From assembly GCF_025515275.1 (NCBI RefSeq), contig NZ_JAOPFU010000025.1:1-58755 (forward strand): 58,755 bases of DNA, in the 5' to 3' direction. A program made the translations under genes and the position numbers. Under the pieces are notes generated by a model that worked only from the letters and a program-made list of their open reading frames with translations, did no database searches and was not told where the DNA came from. The first letter of the stretch is position 1, and the number at the start of each line of letters is the position of its first letter. Shown one piece after another: positions 43,010 to 51,859 of this stretch. The stretch is from Catenovulum sp. 2E275 (GTDB lineage Bacteria; Pseudomonadota; Gammaproteobacteria; Enterobacterales; Alteromonadaceae).

Positions 43010-43702
43010 TTAAAAAGGCCACCAAGTCGAATAGAAAAATTGAGATAGCCAGCCTTGTTTATTGGCATCAGCAAACGAGCCTGTGCCGCTGTATTCAATT
43101 CTTGCATTCGCAATCCGGTTACTGGCAACCGTGTTTGCACTGCTAACATCTTCTGGTCTGAGTGTACCGGTCAAACGAATATACTCTTTGCCTGTATTTA
43201 ACGTGAGCCATTTTTCACCGCGTACCACTAAATTACCGTTCGGCAAAATGCGGGTGACATGCACCGAAATTTGTCCACTTAAACTATTACTTTGGTCGGC
43301 TTTTGAATCACCTTTAAATTCGGTTTCACTACTTAATCCCAAATCTATCGGGTTGCCTTTAAAAGTGACGTTACGACCAAAAGCGGTAAAAGGCTGCATG
43401 CTAATATCGTTTTCTTTGCCATATTCAGCTTTGGCTTTTTTAGATGCCGATGTACTTTCTTCCAGCATAACTGTAATAATGTCGCCAATTCGGCGTGCTT
43501 TACTGTCAGAATAAATATTGTTATTAGCAATTTCGCTGAATAATGAACCATCCGGCACAATCTGCGCCATAGGCGGAGCGGCTTCAATCGGTGCATACAT
43601 AGGGTCATCCGGTTCAGGATCGTTTAACGGGGTTGACGAACAACCGGACAACAGCGCCGAACCAAGCAATACACTGCTTAACATATAATTGAATGGTTTC
43701 AT
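43010..43702 (-). CDS. flgH: flagellar L-ring lipoprotein FlgH
   Basis: FlgH forms the L-ring in the outer membrane. The start is placed at the ATG preceded by GGAG, giving 230 residues and a normal lipoprotein signal (MLSSVLLGSALLSGC, Cys at about residue 21). The earlier ATG has no ribosome-binding site. The conserved core ARRIGDIITVMLEESTSASKKA and ILPNGNLVVRGEKWLTLN segments are present. Confidence 0.93.
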   Translation of the reverse strand: MKPFNYMLSSVLLGSALLSGCSSTPLNDPEPDDPMYAPIEAAPPMAQIVPDGSLFSEIANNNIYSDSKARRIGDIITVMLEESTSASKKAKAEYGKENDISMQPFTAFGRNVTFKGNPIDLGLSSETEFKGDSKADQSNSLSGQISVHVTRILPNGNLVVRGEKWLTLNTGKEYIRLTGTLRPEDVSSANTVASNRIANARIEYSGTGSFADANKQGWLSQFFYSTWWPF

Positions 43703-43725
43703 TATTCTGCTCCAAATCATATTAA

Positions 43726-44514
43726 TTAAAGCTGCTGAACAGCCTGACCCAACATTTGGTCAACTGCTGAGATAACTTTTGAGTTCATCTCAAATGCGCG
43801 CTGACTTTCAATTAAGTTAACCAGCTCTTCTGTTACATTTACGTTTGAGGTTTCAAGTGCACCCTGTACCGTTGTACCTAAACCATCAACCCCCGGAACG
43901 CCTTGCACCGGCGCGCCACTGACTGCAGTTTCACGATATAAATTTTGACCTATTGGCTGTAAACCAGCCGGATTAATAAAGTTAGAAATGGTTAACTGCC
44001 CAATTACCGCGTTATCCGCTTCGCCGGGTAAAGTGACGGATACTTCGCCATCTTGCGAAATGGTAATTGACTGAGCATTTTCTGGTACTGTGATATTAGG
44101 TTGTAATAAAAAACCAGCCCCCGAGGTAACCATTTGACCTTCTTCATCTAAAGTAAATTGTCCGTTGCGGGTATAAGCAATGGTGCCATCAGGCTGTAAT
44201 ATCTCAAAAAACCCATGCCCTTGAATCATTACATCCAATGAGTTTTCTGTCGTTTGCATATTGCCTTGAGTAAAACTTTTTTGTGTAGCTGATACTTTAG
44301 CACCCGCCCCCAACATTAAACCGTTTGGTAATTCAGTATCTTGAGACGAACGCCCACCCGGCTGGTTAATGTTTTGATATAACAAGTCTTCAAAAATAGC
44401 TCGGCTTTTTTTAAAGCCAATTGTGCTGGCATTCGCTAAATTATTTGAAATAACCGAAATATCGGTTTGAGTTGCATCTAAGCCAGTTTTACTTATCCAG
44501 AGTGCTGAGTGCAT
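43726..44514 (-). CDS. flgG: flagellar distal rod protein FlgG
   Basis: FlgG makes the distal rod. The 262-residue protein has the typical start MHSALWISKTGLDATQTDISVISNNLANASTIGFKKSRA and end LVNLIESQRAFEMNSKVISAVDQMLGQAVQQL. Both the N-terminal D0 rod motif and C-terminal helix needed for assembly are intact. It lies within the flgF-flgJ set, 25 bp after flgF, and precedes flgH by 23 bp. Confidence 0.96.
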   Translation of the reverse strand: MHSALWISKTGLDATQTDISVISNNLANASTIGFKKSRAIFEDLLYQNINQPGGRSSQDTELPNGLMLGAGAKVSATQKSFTQGNMQTTENSLDVMIQGHGFFEILQPDGTIAYTRNGQFTLDEEGQMVTSGAGFLLQPNITVPENAQSITISQDGEVSVTLPGEADNAVIGQLTISNFINPAGLQPIGQNLYRETAVSGAPVQGVPGVDGLGTTVQGALETSNVNVTEELVNLIESQRAFEMNSKVISAVDQMLGQAVQQL

Positions 44515-44539
44515 ATAAACCTCCTGAGCCTTAGCTCAA

Positions 44540-45304
44540 TTAAAATACTCGTAATAATGCGTCAGATTGCTGATCTATTGTTTCAGCCTGTTTCATCATT
44601 TTGGTTTGCATTTCAAACTGTCGTTGTAGTGAAACCATTTCAACCATAGCGCCAACAGCATTGACATTACTGGACTCAAGCGCGCCTTTCAGAATTCGAA
44701 CATCTGGTGAGGCTTCACAAAATCCACATTGAGCAAATTCTTGCTGATCTTTTGGTCTGAACAAACCATCATTCTTTTTATCAAGCGCAAATTTATCATC
44801 CGGCTTAATTAATTTAATTCGGTCAACTTCTTCTAAAAAATTGGCTGGTGCGCCTTGCGGTCTAACCACAATTGACCCATCGTCACCAATCTCAACTTTA
44901 TCAACCGGCACTGGCAAAATAATGACGCCACCTTCACCCAAAACGGGGTTTCCTCTGGCGGTGGTTAACATCCCTTCAGGGGTAATCTGTAAATTACCTT
45001 CTCGGGTATATGCCTCATTGCCTTGAGCGTCCTGCACTGCCATCCAACCATCACCTTGAATCGCTATATCTAAATCCCGACCTGTGGTAATAATGCCGCC
45101 GCCTTCCATGTTAGAAGCCGGTCTTTCTGTCATTGAAAATACCCTAGTTGGCAAGCCTTCACCAAAAGCTTGCATGCTTCTGGCCTGTGCTAAATCGGCT
45201 TTAAACCCTATGGTTTTTACATTGGCTAAATTGTTGGCTTGCATTGAAACATTAAGCAAATTTTGCTTAGCACCGCTCATTGCAACATATAACATTTTAT
45301 CCAT
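44540..45304 (-). CDS. flgF: flagellar proximal rod protein FlgF
   Basis: FlgF is a proximal-rod subunit of 254 residues from the chosen ATG (MDKMLYVAMSGA), the usual start; an upstream in-frame ATG would add 14 residues and would place the sigma-54 site inside the coding region. The family motifs NLLNVSMQANNLANVKTIGFKADLAQARSM and MVSLQRQFEMQTKMMKQAETIDQQSDALL are present. A CxxC (FAQCGFCEA) about 60 residues from the end is unusual for a rod protein. Confidence 0.93.
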   Translation of the reverse strand: MDKMLYVAMSGAKQNLLNVSMQANNLANVKTIGFKADLAQARSMQAFGEGLPTRVFSMTERPASNMEGGGIITTGRDLDIAIQGDGWMAVQDAQGNEAYTREGNLQITPEGMLTTARGNPVLGEGGVIILPVPVDKVEIGDDGSIVVRPQGAPANFLEEVDRIKLIKPDDKFALDKKNDGLFRPKDQQEFAQCGFCEASPDVRILKGALESSNVNAVGAMVEMVSLQRQFEMQTKMMKQAETIDQQSDALLRVF

Positions 45305-45341
45305 AATCTTGACCGTTGATAATTTGACATACTTTAAATAA

Positions 45342-45357
45342 AGCAATCCTTATACCA
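45342..45357 (-). promoter_or_regulatory. sigma-54 promoter for flgFGHIJ
   Basis: On the minus strand TGGTATAAGGATTGCT has the essential GG and GC with exactly 10 bp between them and a perfect TTGCT in the -12 element. It lies 38 nt before the flgF start, so the operon's middle part can be transcribed separately from flgBCDE. Confidence 0.75.
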
Positions 45358-45470
45358 ATAAATGAAAACTAAAAAAATATTTTTTAAGACAATGAATTTA
45401 AATAAATTATTTTAGTATCTTGGGTGAGGTTAAGTTTTGACACAGGTAAAATAAAAGGTGTTTAAAATAA

Positions 45471-45497
45471 CAAAGCCGCAATAATTTTGCGGCTTTG
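45471..45497 (-). terminator. terminator after flgE
   Basis: CAAAGCCGCAA pairs with TTGCGGCTTTG over a 5-nt loop, and on the minus strand a T-rich tail (TTATTTT) follows. It closes the flgBCDE operon. Confidence 0.78.
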
Positions 45498-45521
45498 ACT
45501 GATAAAAAATGAGCGACTAGT

Positions 45522-46961
45522 TTATCGAATTTGCAGAATATTTTGCTGTAGCTGCGAGTTAACATCTAAGGCTCTTGAGTTAGCCTGAAATGACTTCTGT
45601 GAAGTAATCAAGTCTACTAACTCTTGGGTAATATCTACATTAGATTGCTCAAGTGCAGATGAAACAATTGTTCCAAAAGTACCCGTATTAGCTTCACCGG
45701 CAAGCGCCTGACCTGAGTTAATGGTTTCTTTCCAACTGGTATTCCCAATTTGTTGTAAACCTTGCTCATTTGCAAACCGAACTAATGCAACTCGACCTAA
45801 ATAATCAACCGTACCGTTTGAATAATTTGCAGAAACCAAACCATCATCGCCAATGCTTACGCCAGTTAAACGACCAACCGTAGCACCGTCTTGCTCAAGC
45901 GAAGTCACTTCAAATGCTGAAGCAAATTGAGTTGGATTTTCAAAATCAAGAATAATTTGTTGAGCTGGATTTGCACCATTGGTCAAAACCCCTGCTTGAC
46001 CTGACGCTACATCTGGCCCCAATACTTGTGTTTGAATAAAAGGTTGAGCATCAACACCTGGAACATAGCCATTGATAGATTCAACCTCACCTTGGTTATT
46101 AAAAACAATTGGCACACCAACGAAATTACCATCACCTTTACCACCACCGCCATTAATAGGATATCCAGTCGGAGCTGCAGTAACTTGTCCACCTGCATTT
46201 GCAGCGCCACCAGTCGCAACACCATTCAAATCAACAGGTGTAGGATTTCCAGCATCATCCGCATCAAGAGACATGAAAACATACCATCGGTTAACTGGTG
46301 GTGAAGCGGTTGCACCAGCTTCATCTTTAACATAATAAGTTGTTTGGATATGACTTTCACCCAAAGAATCATACACAGTAACAGATGATGAAGCATGATA
46401 AGTAGAATTATCATTTGGATTAAATAAGGTAGGATCTAATGGAGTTGAAGTTGAGTCAACATTAAAAGTCATTTCTACTTCACTAGATTCAACCGGTACA
46501 CCGGCTGAATCAGGAATACGTAGCGCCTCTGTTGTACTTAACGAAACCCCTTGTGATGTGCCATCTTCATTTACTGGGTAAACCTGTAAATAGTCGCCTT
46601 GGTTAGTGACCACAAAATTATCATCATTCAGTTTAAAATTACCAGCACGGGTAAAAGTTGTCTCACGTGATGTTAACTCAGGCGTTGTCGCAAAAAAGCC
46701 ATTACCTGTAATCGCTAAATCTAATGAGTTAGTTGTAAACTTTAAACTACCTTGACTAAATTGTTGGGCAACAACCGCAGTTAAACCACCGTCACCCACT
46801 TTAGTTTTACCACCACCAAATACACTACTAGCAAAAACATCAGCAAATTCTGCGCGCGAGCCTTTAAAACCGGTTGTATTGGAGTTTGCAATGTTATTTG
46901 CGGTTGTATTTAAATCTTTTTGCGAAACCGAAATACCACTAAGCGCAATGTTAAAAGACAT
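45522..46961 (-). CDS. flgE: flagellar hook protein FlgE
   Basis: FlgE is the hook building block. The 479-residue product starts MSFNIALSGISVSQKDLNTTANNIANSNTTGFKGSRAEFADVF and ends LVDLITSQKSFQANSRALDVNSQLQQNILQIR, the standard D0 helices. The glycine-rich segment NGGGGKGDGNF near residue 270 is in the surface domain and unique to this species group. A clear terminator follows and a sigma-54 site begins the next operon. Confidence 0.96.
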   Translation of the reverse strand: MSFNIALSGISVSQKDLNTTANNIANSNTTGFKGSRAEFADVFASSVFGGGKTKVGDGGLTAVVAQQFSQGSLKFTTNSLDLAITGNGFFATTPELTSRETTFTRAGNFKLNDDNFVVTNQGDYLQVYPVNEDGTSQGVSLSTTEALRIPDSAGVPVESSEVEMTFNVDSTSTPLDPTLFNPNDNSTYHASSSVTVYDSLGESHIQTTYYVKDEAGATASPPVNRWYVFMSLDADDAGNPTPVDLNGVATGGAANAGGQVTAAPTGYPINGGGGKGDGNFVGVPIVFNNQGEVESINGYVPGVDAQPFIQTQVLGPDVASGQAGVLTNGANPAQQIILDFENPTQFASAFEVTSLEQDGATVGRLTGVSIGDDGLVSANYSNGTVDYLGRVALVRFANEQGLQQIGNTSWKETINSGQALAGEANTGTFGTIVSSALEQSNVDITQELVDLITSQKSFQANSRALDVNSQLQQNILQIR

Positions 46962-46990
46962 AATTATTCACCTCTTTAAGTTACTGCCGC

Positions 46991-47728
46991 TTAAGATGCG
47001 ACTTCAAGAATATCATCCATCGTTACACTGCCGAGTCCGGCTAAATTTAACGACAAGCTATTTCCACTACCAAAACTAACACTATTAACACTGGTATATG
47101 CACCGACAGATATATCAGCTCTTTTACCTGTTGTTGCATCTATACCCGTTGCATTTAAAGTGTAAACACCAGCCGACATTTGGTTACCGTCTTTATCCAT
47201 CCCATCCCAATAAAAACCGGCCGGCCCTTCACTAACTGCGCCAACTTCAATGGTATTAACTACTTTACCTGAGCTGTCTTTGACTTCGATACGAATATCA
47301 TTCATACCATTTTCCATCATTAACTGTCCTGACATTCCGTATGATTCTTCATCAAATTGAAATAGAGGCACTTCATTACTTTCAACTAAAACAGTTTGCC
47401 CCACCATAGAGGAAGCCTGTAAAGCTTTATTAGAGGTTTGACTGGCTTGGGTATTTTCTAAAAACTCAGCAAATTGACTGGTAAAACTGTCAAATTTTGT
47501 TCCCAACTCAGTAATCCCTTCGGCCATGGTGAAGTTCGTCATTTGCGAAATCATTTCGTCATTACTGGTTGGATTAGTTGGATCTTGAGCTGCTAACTGT
47601 GTTGTTAACAATGCAAAAAAATCTTCCTGTCCCAATGCTTTATCTGACGAGGTTTCGGTGGTCGATGTTGTCGTAGTTTTGTTATTCCACTTTAACGAAT
47701 CAACATAAGAAGTATCTACTGTACTCAT
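46991..47728 (-). CDS. flgD: flagellar hook assembly scaffold FlgD
   Basis: FlgD caps the growing hook and is not part of the finished structure. The 245-residue protein has the conserved ALGQEDFFALLTTQLAAQDPTNP segment at about residues 30-52 and a C-terminal FlgD Ig-like/Tudor-like region (DSSGKVVNTIEVG, AGFYWDGMDKDGNQMSAGVY). It sits between flgC and flgE, with 12 bp to flgC. Confidence 0.95.
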   Translation of the reverse strand: MSTVDTSYVDSLKWNNKTTTTSTTETSSDKALGQEDFFALLTTQLAAQDPTNPTSNDEMISQMTNFTMAEGITELGTKFDSFTSQFAEFLENTQASQTSNKALQASSMVGQTVLVESNEVPLFQFDEESYGMSGQLMMENGMNDIRIEVKDSSGKVVNTIEVGAVSEGPAGFYWDGMDKDGNQMSAGVYTLNATGIDATTGKRADISVGAYTSVNSVSFGSGNSLSLNLAGLGSVTMDDILEVAS

Positions 47729-47739
47729 CTCAAGCTACC

Positions 47740-48171
47740 TTATTGACCCTGACCAATTTGCAAAGTGCGGGATAACATTTTTTTGGCTGCATCGGCAATT
47801 TGAATATTGGTTTGATAAGCTCGTGATGCCGAAATCATATTGGCCATTTCTTCCATCACGTTTACATTTGGTTTATAGATATAACCATTTTTATCTGCCA
47901 TAGGGTGATTTGGGTTATATTCCACCTGTAGAGGTTTGTCGCTTTCAACAATGCCTAATACTTTTACGCCAACCTTTTCAGAACTTTCCATATTGCTTTG
48001 CGCGCGAGACATTTCAGCAGCAAAAACCGGCTGGCGGGAGCGGTAGGTTTGATCAACTGAAGAACTGACACTATTCGCATTAGATAAATTACTCGCGGTT
48101 GTGTTTAACCGCACCGACTGCGCACTCATCGCAGAGCCTGAAATATCAAATACATTAAATAAGCTGCTCAT
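47740..48171 (-). CDS. flgC: flagellar basal-body rod protein FlgC
   Basis: FlgC is a 143-residue proximal-rod subunit. The N-terminal FDISGSAMSAQSVRLNTTASNLSNANSV and the C-terminal EEMANMISASRAYQTNIQIADAAKKMLSRTLQIGQGQ are the standard assembly helices. Its start codon overlaps the flgB stop in a TAATG junction, showing translational coupling. Confidence 0.96.
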   Translation of the reverse strand: MSSLFNVFDISGSAMSAQSVRLNTTASNLSNANSVSSSVDQTYRSRQPVFAAEMSRAQSNMESSEKVGVKVLGIVESDKPLQVEYNPNHPMADKNGYIYKPNVNVMEEMANMISASRAYQTNIQIADAAKKMLSRTLQIGQGQ

Positions 48172-48572
48172 TATGCTTGCCCACCTTTAATTGCTTTTTG
48201 AAGACCTTTAATTTTGTCTGACATAAATTGAACACTTGCATTAAATCTCAGTTGATTTTGCAAAAATTCATTTCGCTCAGCTTGTAAGTCAACCGTATTG
48301 CCATCGCCAGTATCCGGTTGATCGGGTGTTCTGTACTGCAAGCCGTCATTCATCTGGCTACTCACAGCAATATGTTTATCATTGGTTCGTTCAAGCGACG
48401 TGGTGTATTGCCGATTAGCACCAGACAAAGCTTGTTTAAAATCAAAATCCCTTGCCTTGTAGCCGGGCGTATCTGCATTTGCAATATTGCTTGCTAATAC
48501 TTCTGAACGCTCGGTTCTTAACTTGAGTGCCTGTGGATGTACACCAAAGGCTTTTTCAAATGAAATCGCCAT
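48171..48572 (-). CDS. flgB: flagellar basal-body rod protein FlgB
   Basis: FlgB is the most proximal rod subunit, 133 residues here. The segment LRTERSEVLASNIANADTPGYKARDFDF is the conserved D0 motif and the end MSDKIKGLQKAIKGG is typical. It is the first gene of the flgBCDE operon, with GGAG before the ATG and a sigma-54 promoter 35 nt upstream. Confidence 0.96.
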   Translation of the reverse strand: MAISFEKAFGVHPQALKLRTERSEVLASNIANADTPGYKARDFDFKQALSGANRQYTTSLERTNDKHIAVSSQMNDGLQYRTPDQPDTGDGNTVDLQAERNEFLQNQLRFNASVQFMSDKIKGLQKAIKGGQA

Positions 48573-48606
48573 TATTTTGTCTCCTAAACTAACTTAGTTA
48601 GGATAA

Positions 48607-48622
48607 AGCAAATAGAATGCCA
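48607..48622 (-). promoter_or_regulatory. sigma-54 promoter for flgBCDE
   Basis: On the minus strand TGGCATTCTATTTGCT has GG and GC separated by 10 bp, with TGGCA at -24 and TTGCT at -12. It fits the class II flagellar promoters activated by FlrC/FleR-type regulators. Confidence 0.88.
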
Positions 48623-48727
48623 CAATAAAAACCACCACAAACAAATTTAAAATAGGCTTTAATTTCAGAAAGTTAAAAACAGAAAGAAAGGGTAAAAATG
48701 AGAGGAAAAATAGCGAAAGGACAAGCA

Positions 48728-48754
48728 TTGCCGCTTTAATTTAAAAAGCGGCAA
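48728..48754. repeat. hairpin downstream of cheR
   Basis: TTGCCGCTTT pairs with AAAGCGGCAA over a 7-nt loop just after the cheR stop. There is no good T-run on the cheR strand, so termination may be partial. Confidence 0.5.
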
Positions 48755-48759
48755 ACAAA

Positions 48760-49593
48760 TTATTTGTTTTTTAAGCGGTAAACAATGCCAGGATTACATC
48801 TTTGCATAACAAAATCTTCGCTTAAACCTGAAATAGATTCTGATGCGCCTAAAAACAGATAACCATCTGGATTAAGTGCCTGTGCAAACTGCTTTAAAAT
48901 TTTAGCTTTATTTTGTGCTGAAAAATAAATCAGTACATTACGACAAAATATAATATCAAATTTACCTAATAAGCTATAACTATCAAGTAAATTCATTTGA
49001 CGAAAACTAACCATTTGAGTCACATTAGGTTTGAGCTTCATATAGCCAGCTTGTTCTGCAGGTTCAAAAAATTGTTGTTTACGCTGGGGCGATAAGCCTC
49101 TGGCAAGCGCTAATGAATCGTAGGTTGCGCTTTTACATAGGTCCAACATGCTTGGAGAAATATCGGTACCCAGCACTTGAACTTTACAAGCATTCATTTT
49201 TCGTTGTTGATGTTCAGCCGAACACATCGCAATAGAATATGGTTCTTGCCCAGAAGAAGCGGCAGCAGACCAGATTTTTACAGTTTTAAATTTATTATCA
49301 TATTGAGGAAAAATATCTTTAATTAATACTTCAAACGGATAAGAATCTCTAAACCAAAGAGTTTCGTTGGTCGTCATTGCATCTACCACAGCGGCACGAA
49401 GTTGCCGTTCAGTAATGCTCATAGACCGGTTTACCACTTCAGATAAACTGGCTGCCTCAAACTTATTCATTAACGGCGTTAAACGACTTTTAACTAAATA
49501 CTGTTTATTATCGCCTAAAACAATACCGCACTGATGTTCTAAAAAAATACAAAACTTTTTGTAATCTTCAGAGCTTATATCTTTATCAAGCAC
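48760..49593 (-). CDS. cheR: chemotaxis protein methyltransferase CheR
   Basis: CheR methylates glutamates on chemoreceptors using S-adenosylmethionine. The 277-residue protein has the N-terminal helical domain and the catalytic domain with KIWSAAASSGQEPYSIAMC (SAM binding) and FDIIFCRNVLIYFS. The late LFLGASESISG segment is also characteristic. It follows cheV by 14 bp in one operon. This genome segment contains an HBM receptor that could be its substrate. Confidence 0.94.
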   Translation of the reverse strand: MLDKDISSEDYKKFCIFLEHQCGIVLGDNKQYLVKSRLTPLMNKFEAASLSEVVNRSMSITERQLRAAVVDAMTTNETLWFRDSYPFEVLIKDIFPQYDNKFKTVKIWSAAASSGQEPYSIAMCSAEHQQRKMNACKVQVLGTDISPSMLDLCKSATYDSLALARGLSPQRKQQFFEPAEQAGYMKLKPNVTQMVSFRQMNLLDSYSLLGKFDIIFCRNVLIYFSAQNKAKILKQFAQALNPDGYLFLGASESISGLSEDFVMQRCNPGIVYRLKNK

Positions 49594-49607
49594 AAATGTT
49601 CCCTAGA

Positions 49608-50531
49608 TTAAACATTCAACCATTTCTGTACAGCACCGGCTAATTCATCTGGATTGAATTTAGCGATAAAGTCGTCTGCTCCAACTTTCTCAACCATTGC
49701 ATGGTTAAAAACACCACTCAAAGAGGTATGTAATATTACCTTTAAATTTTTTAGTTTAGGATTATTTTTAATTTCAGCTGTCAAGGTGTAGCCATCCATC
49801 TCTGGCATTTCTATATCTGAAATAAGCAATGCGACTCTATCTGTTACTTCTCCAGTTTCTTTAGATGCTTCAATTAATTTATTCAAAGCATCTTTACCAT
49901 TAACAGCAAGCTGAAGATCAATACCAAAGCCTTCCAAAGCTCGTTTAACTTGGTTCCGAGCAACTGATGAATCATCCGCAATCAGGATCATTTTATTAGA
50001 GAAGTCTTTTTCAAACACGGCTGATTGCATAACTTCTTCACTCACCGTGGCATCAATTGGCGTGATTTCGTGAAGAATTTTTTCTACATCTAATATCTCA
50101 ACCAACTCTTTATCCACCTCGGTCACCGCAGTTAAATAACTATAACGCCCTGCCCCTTTTGGTGGTGGTAAAATAGACTCCCAATTGATATTAATAATAC
50201 GTTCAACCGACGATACTAAAAAGCCCTGCACCGAACGGTTATATTCGGTAATCACAATAAAGCAGTTTTTGATATCCGCAATGGCAGGGCCGCCAGTTGC
50301 TAAACTAAGATCAATAATAGAAATGGTTTGTCCACGCACATGCGCAACCCCTCTAATAAAAGGGTTTCGTTTAGGTAAAGAAGTTAATTTGGGGCACTGT
50401 AAAACTTCTCTTACTTTAAATACATTAATTCCGAATCTTTGTCGTCCCTGTAATTTAAACAAAAGAAGTTCTAATCGGTTTTGACCAACCAACTGAGTTC
50501 GTTGATTAACAGAATCTAATACGCCAGCCAT
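49608..50531 (-). CDS. cheV: chemotaxis coupling/phosphoacceptor protein CheV
   Basis: CheV joins a CheW-like coupling domain (about 25-160) to a response-regulator receiver domain (about 170-305). The receiver shows MILIADDSSVARNQVK, the phosphoacceptor Asp in LLISDIEMPEMDGYTL and the conserved Lys in DDFIAKFNPDEL. The ATG preceded by GGTGGAG is chosen, giving 307 residues; an earlier GTG/ATG frame would add seven. It is divergent from flgA and upstream of cheR, the same arrangement as in Vibrio-like flagellar loci. Confidence 0.93.
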   Translation of the reverse strand: MAGVLDSVNQRTQLVGQNRLELLLFKLQGRQRFGINVFKVREVLQCPKLTSLPKRNPFIRGVAHVRGQTISIIDLSLATGGPAIADIKNCFIVITEYNRSVQGFLVSSVERIININWESILPPPKGAGRYSYLTAVTEVDKELVEILDVEKILHEITPIDATVSEEVMQSAVFEKDFSNKMILIADDSSVARNQVKRALEGFGIDLQLAVNGKDALNKLIEASKETGEVTDRVALLISDIEMPEMDGYTLTAEIKNNPKLKNLKVILHTSLSGVFNHAMVEKVGADDFIAKFNPDELAGAVQKWLNV

Positions 50532-50727
50532 AGTTTTTTCTCCACCTGTCACTTCGGCAAAATATTGGTGTAATTATTGCTTTAATATTTATCAATAGCA
50601 TGATTTATGGCGCAATAACACGGATATTCGTCAGAAAACATTTGTTTTTATTTCATTTATAACGTTTTTTTTAGAGTAAGCATAGTCGATTATATAAAAA
50701 GTCGCATATATTTATTAAGGTTAAAAC

Positions 50728-51417
50728 ATGAAAACAACAATTGCTTGGTTATTCACCAGTTTAACCCTATTTTCAGGCCATAGTTTGGCAACTCAGTATA
50801 CTAAAAAGCAAATTGAACAGCTTGCCGCAGAGCATGTAGAATCGATTTATCCGGCACAAGCAGATGAAACACTCAAAGCTTATGCATCGGAAATTGATTC
50901 GCGTCTAAATATAAACCCCTGCAACGGCGAATTAGTTGCAGAAGTGCCTAATTTTAACGCCTATTCACGTCACATGACAGTAAAAGTAAAATGTAATGCG
51001 GATAGTGAGTGGATTTTATATGTGCCGGTACAAGTCAAAATAATGACACCCGTTATAGTTGCTAGCCAGTATATAGAGTCAGGCCAAACCATTAGTGAAT
51101 CCGATGTGCAAGTTCAACTGTTAGAAAAAAATCGTTCCCGCAGCGGGTTTATCGCAGATAAAAAAACGATTATTGGCAGCAAAGCTAAGCGTCAGATAAA
51201 ATCTGGTCAGGCGATTATCAGCCGGAATATTTGCTTTGTATGTCGCGGCGAAATGGTTACAATAGAGGCAGTTACTTCCGGTTTATCGGTAAAAGCATCC
51301 GGTGTTGCTATGGCTGATGCTACTTATGGCGAAACCGTGAGTGTTAGAAACACCAGCTCAAACCGTATAATACAAGGCAGAGTTAGCTCGGTAGGCGAAG
51401 TTCAGATTTTTTTATGA
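50728..51417 (+). CDS. flgA: flagellar P-ring assembly chaperone FlgA
   Basis: FlgA is a periplasmic chaperone that helps FlgI form the P-ring. The signal peptide (ending SLA, about residue 22) is followed by the SAF-like domain with VIVASQYIESGQTISESDVQVQ and the C-terminal VKASGVAMADATYGETVSVRNTSSNRIIQGRV. The 229-residue length is standard. It is transcribed away from cheV and precedes flgM by 79 bp. Confidence 0.92.
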   Translation: MKTTIAWLFTSLTLFSGHSLATQYTKKQIEQLAAEHVESIYPAQADETLKAYASEIDSRLNINPCNGELVAEVPNFNAYSRHMTVKVKCNADSEWILYVPVQVKIMTPVIVASQYIESGQTISESDVQVQLLEKNRSRSGFIADKKTIIGSKAKRQIKSGQAIISRNICFVCRGEMVTIEAVTSGLSVKASGVAMADATYGETVSVRNTSSNRIIQGRVSSVGEVQIFL

Positions 51418-51436
51418 TGCTTCTTTGTTTTATGGC

Positions 51437-51463
51437 TAAAGTTTTAGACCGACTAGCCGATAC
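51437..51463 (+). promoter_or_regulatory. sigma-28 (FliA) promoter for flgMN
   Basis: TAAA-N15-GCCGATAC is a one-mismatch fit to the FliA consensus, located 34 bp before flgM. It would let the anti-sigma factor gene respond to FliA itself, the usual feedback loop. Confidence 0.88.
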
Positions 51464-51496
51464 ATTAAACAAGGTAATCATTTAATAGGTATAGAT

Positions 51497-51835
51497 ATGG
51501 CAATTAATCTAAATAACCTAAACAACAATCAGCTTGGGAAAACAGCTGTTGATGCGCAAAAAACGCAGCAAAACCAACAAGCTAATAATCAGCAAGCGAA
51601 TCAGGTTGCACAACAGGCAGCAAGCACAAGTGCTCCTAGACAAGACTCAGTGTCGTTAACTCAAACAGCACAGAACTTAAATAACTTAACTAAAAAAGCT
51701 GCAAACTCTACTGGTTTTGATCAAGAAAAAGTCGATAGATTGAAAAAAGCAGTGGCTTCTGGTGAGTATAAAGTGAACGCTGAAAAGTTAGCGAATAATA
51801 TTATTGCAAGCGAAGGTAAGTTATTCGGCCTTTAA
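51497..51835 (+). CDS. flgM: anti-sigma-28 factor FlgM
   Basis: FlgM binds FliA (sigma-28) until the hook is complete and is then exported. The 112-residue protein has the low-complexity Gln/Asn-rich N-terminal half (about residues 15-45, QQNQQANNQQANQVAQQ) that is expected to be unfolded, and the C-terminal sigma-binding helices (DQEKVDRLKKAVASGEYKVNAEKLANNI). The Gln/Asn content is higher than in enteric FlgM. It is followed 24 bp later by flgN. Confidence 0.92.
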   Translation: MAINLNNLNNNQLGKTAVDAQKTQQNQQANNQQANQVAQQAASTSAPRQDSVSLTQTAQNLNNLTKKAANSTGFDQEKVDRLKKAVASGEYKVNAEKLANNIIASEGKLFGL

Positions 51836-51859
51836 TTGTTTATTTAAGGTTTGTTGAAC

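Noticed and set aside
50690-50710. GTCGATTA upstream of flgA as a sigma-28 promoter
   Set aside because: The -10-like element has no TAAA at the required 15-bp distance, so the match is not convincing.
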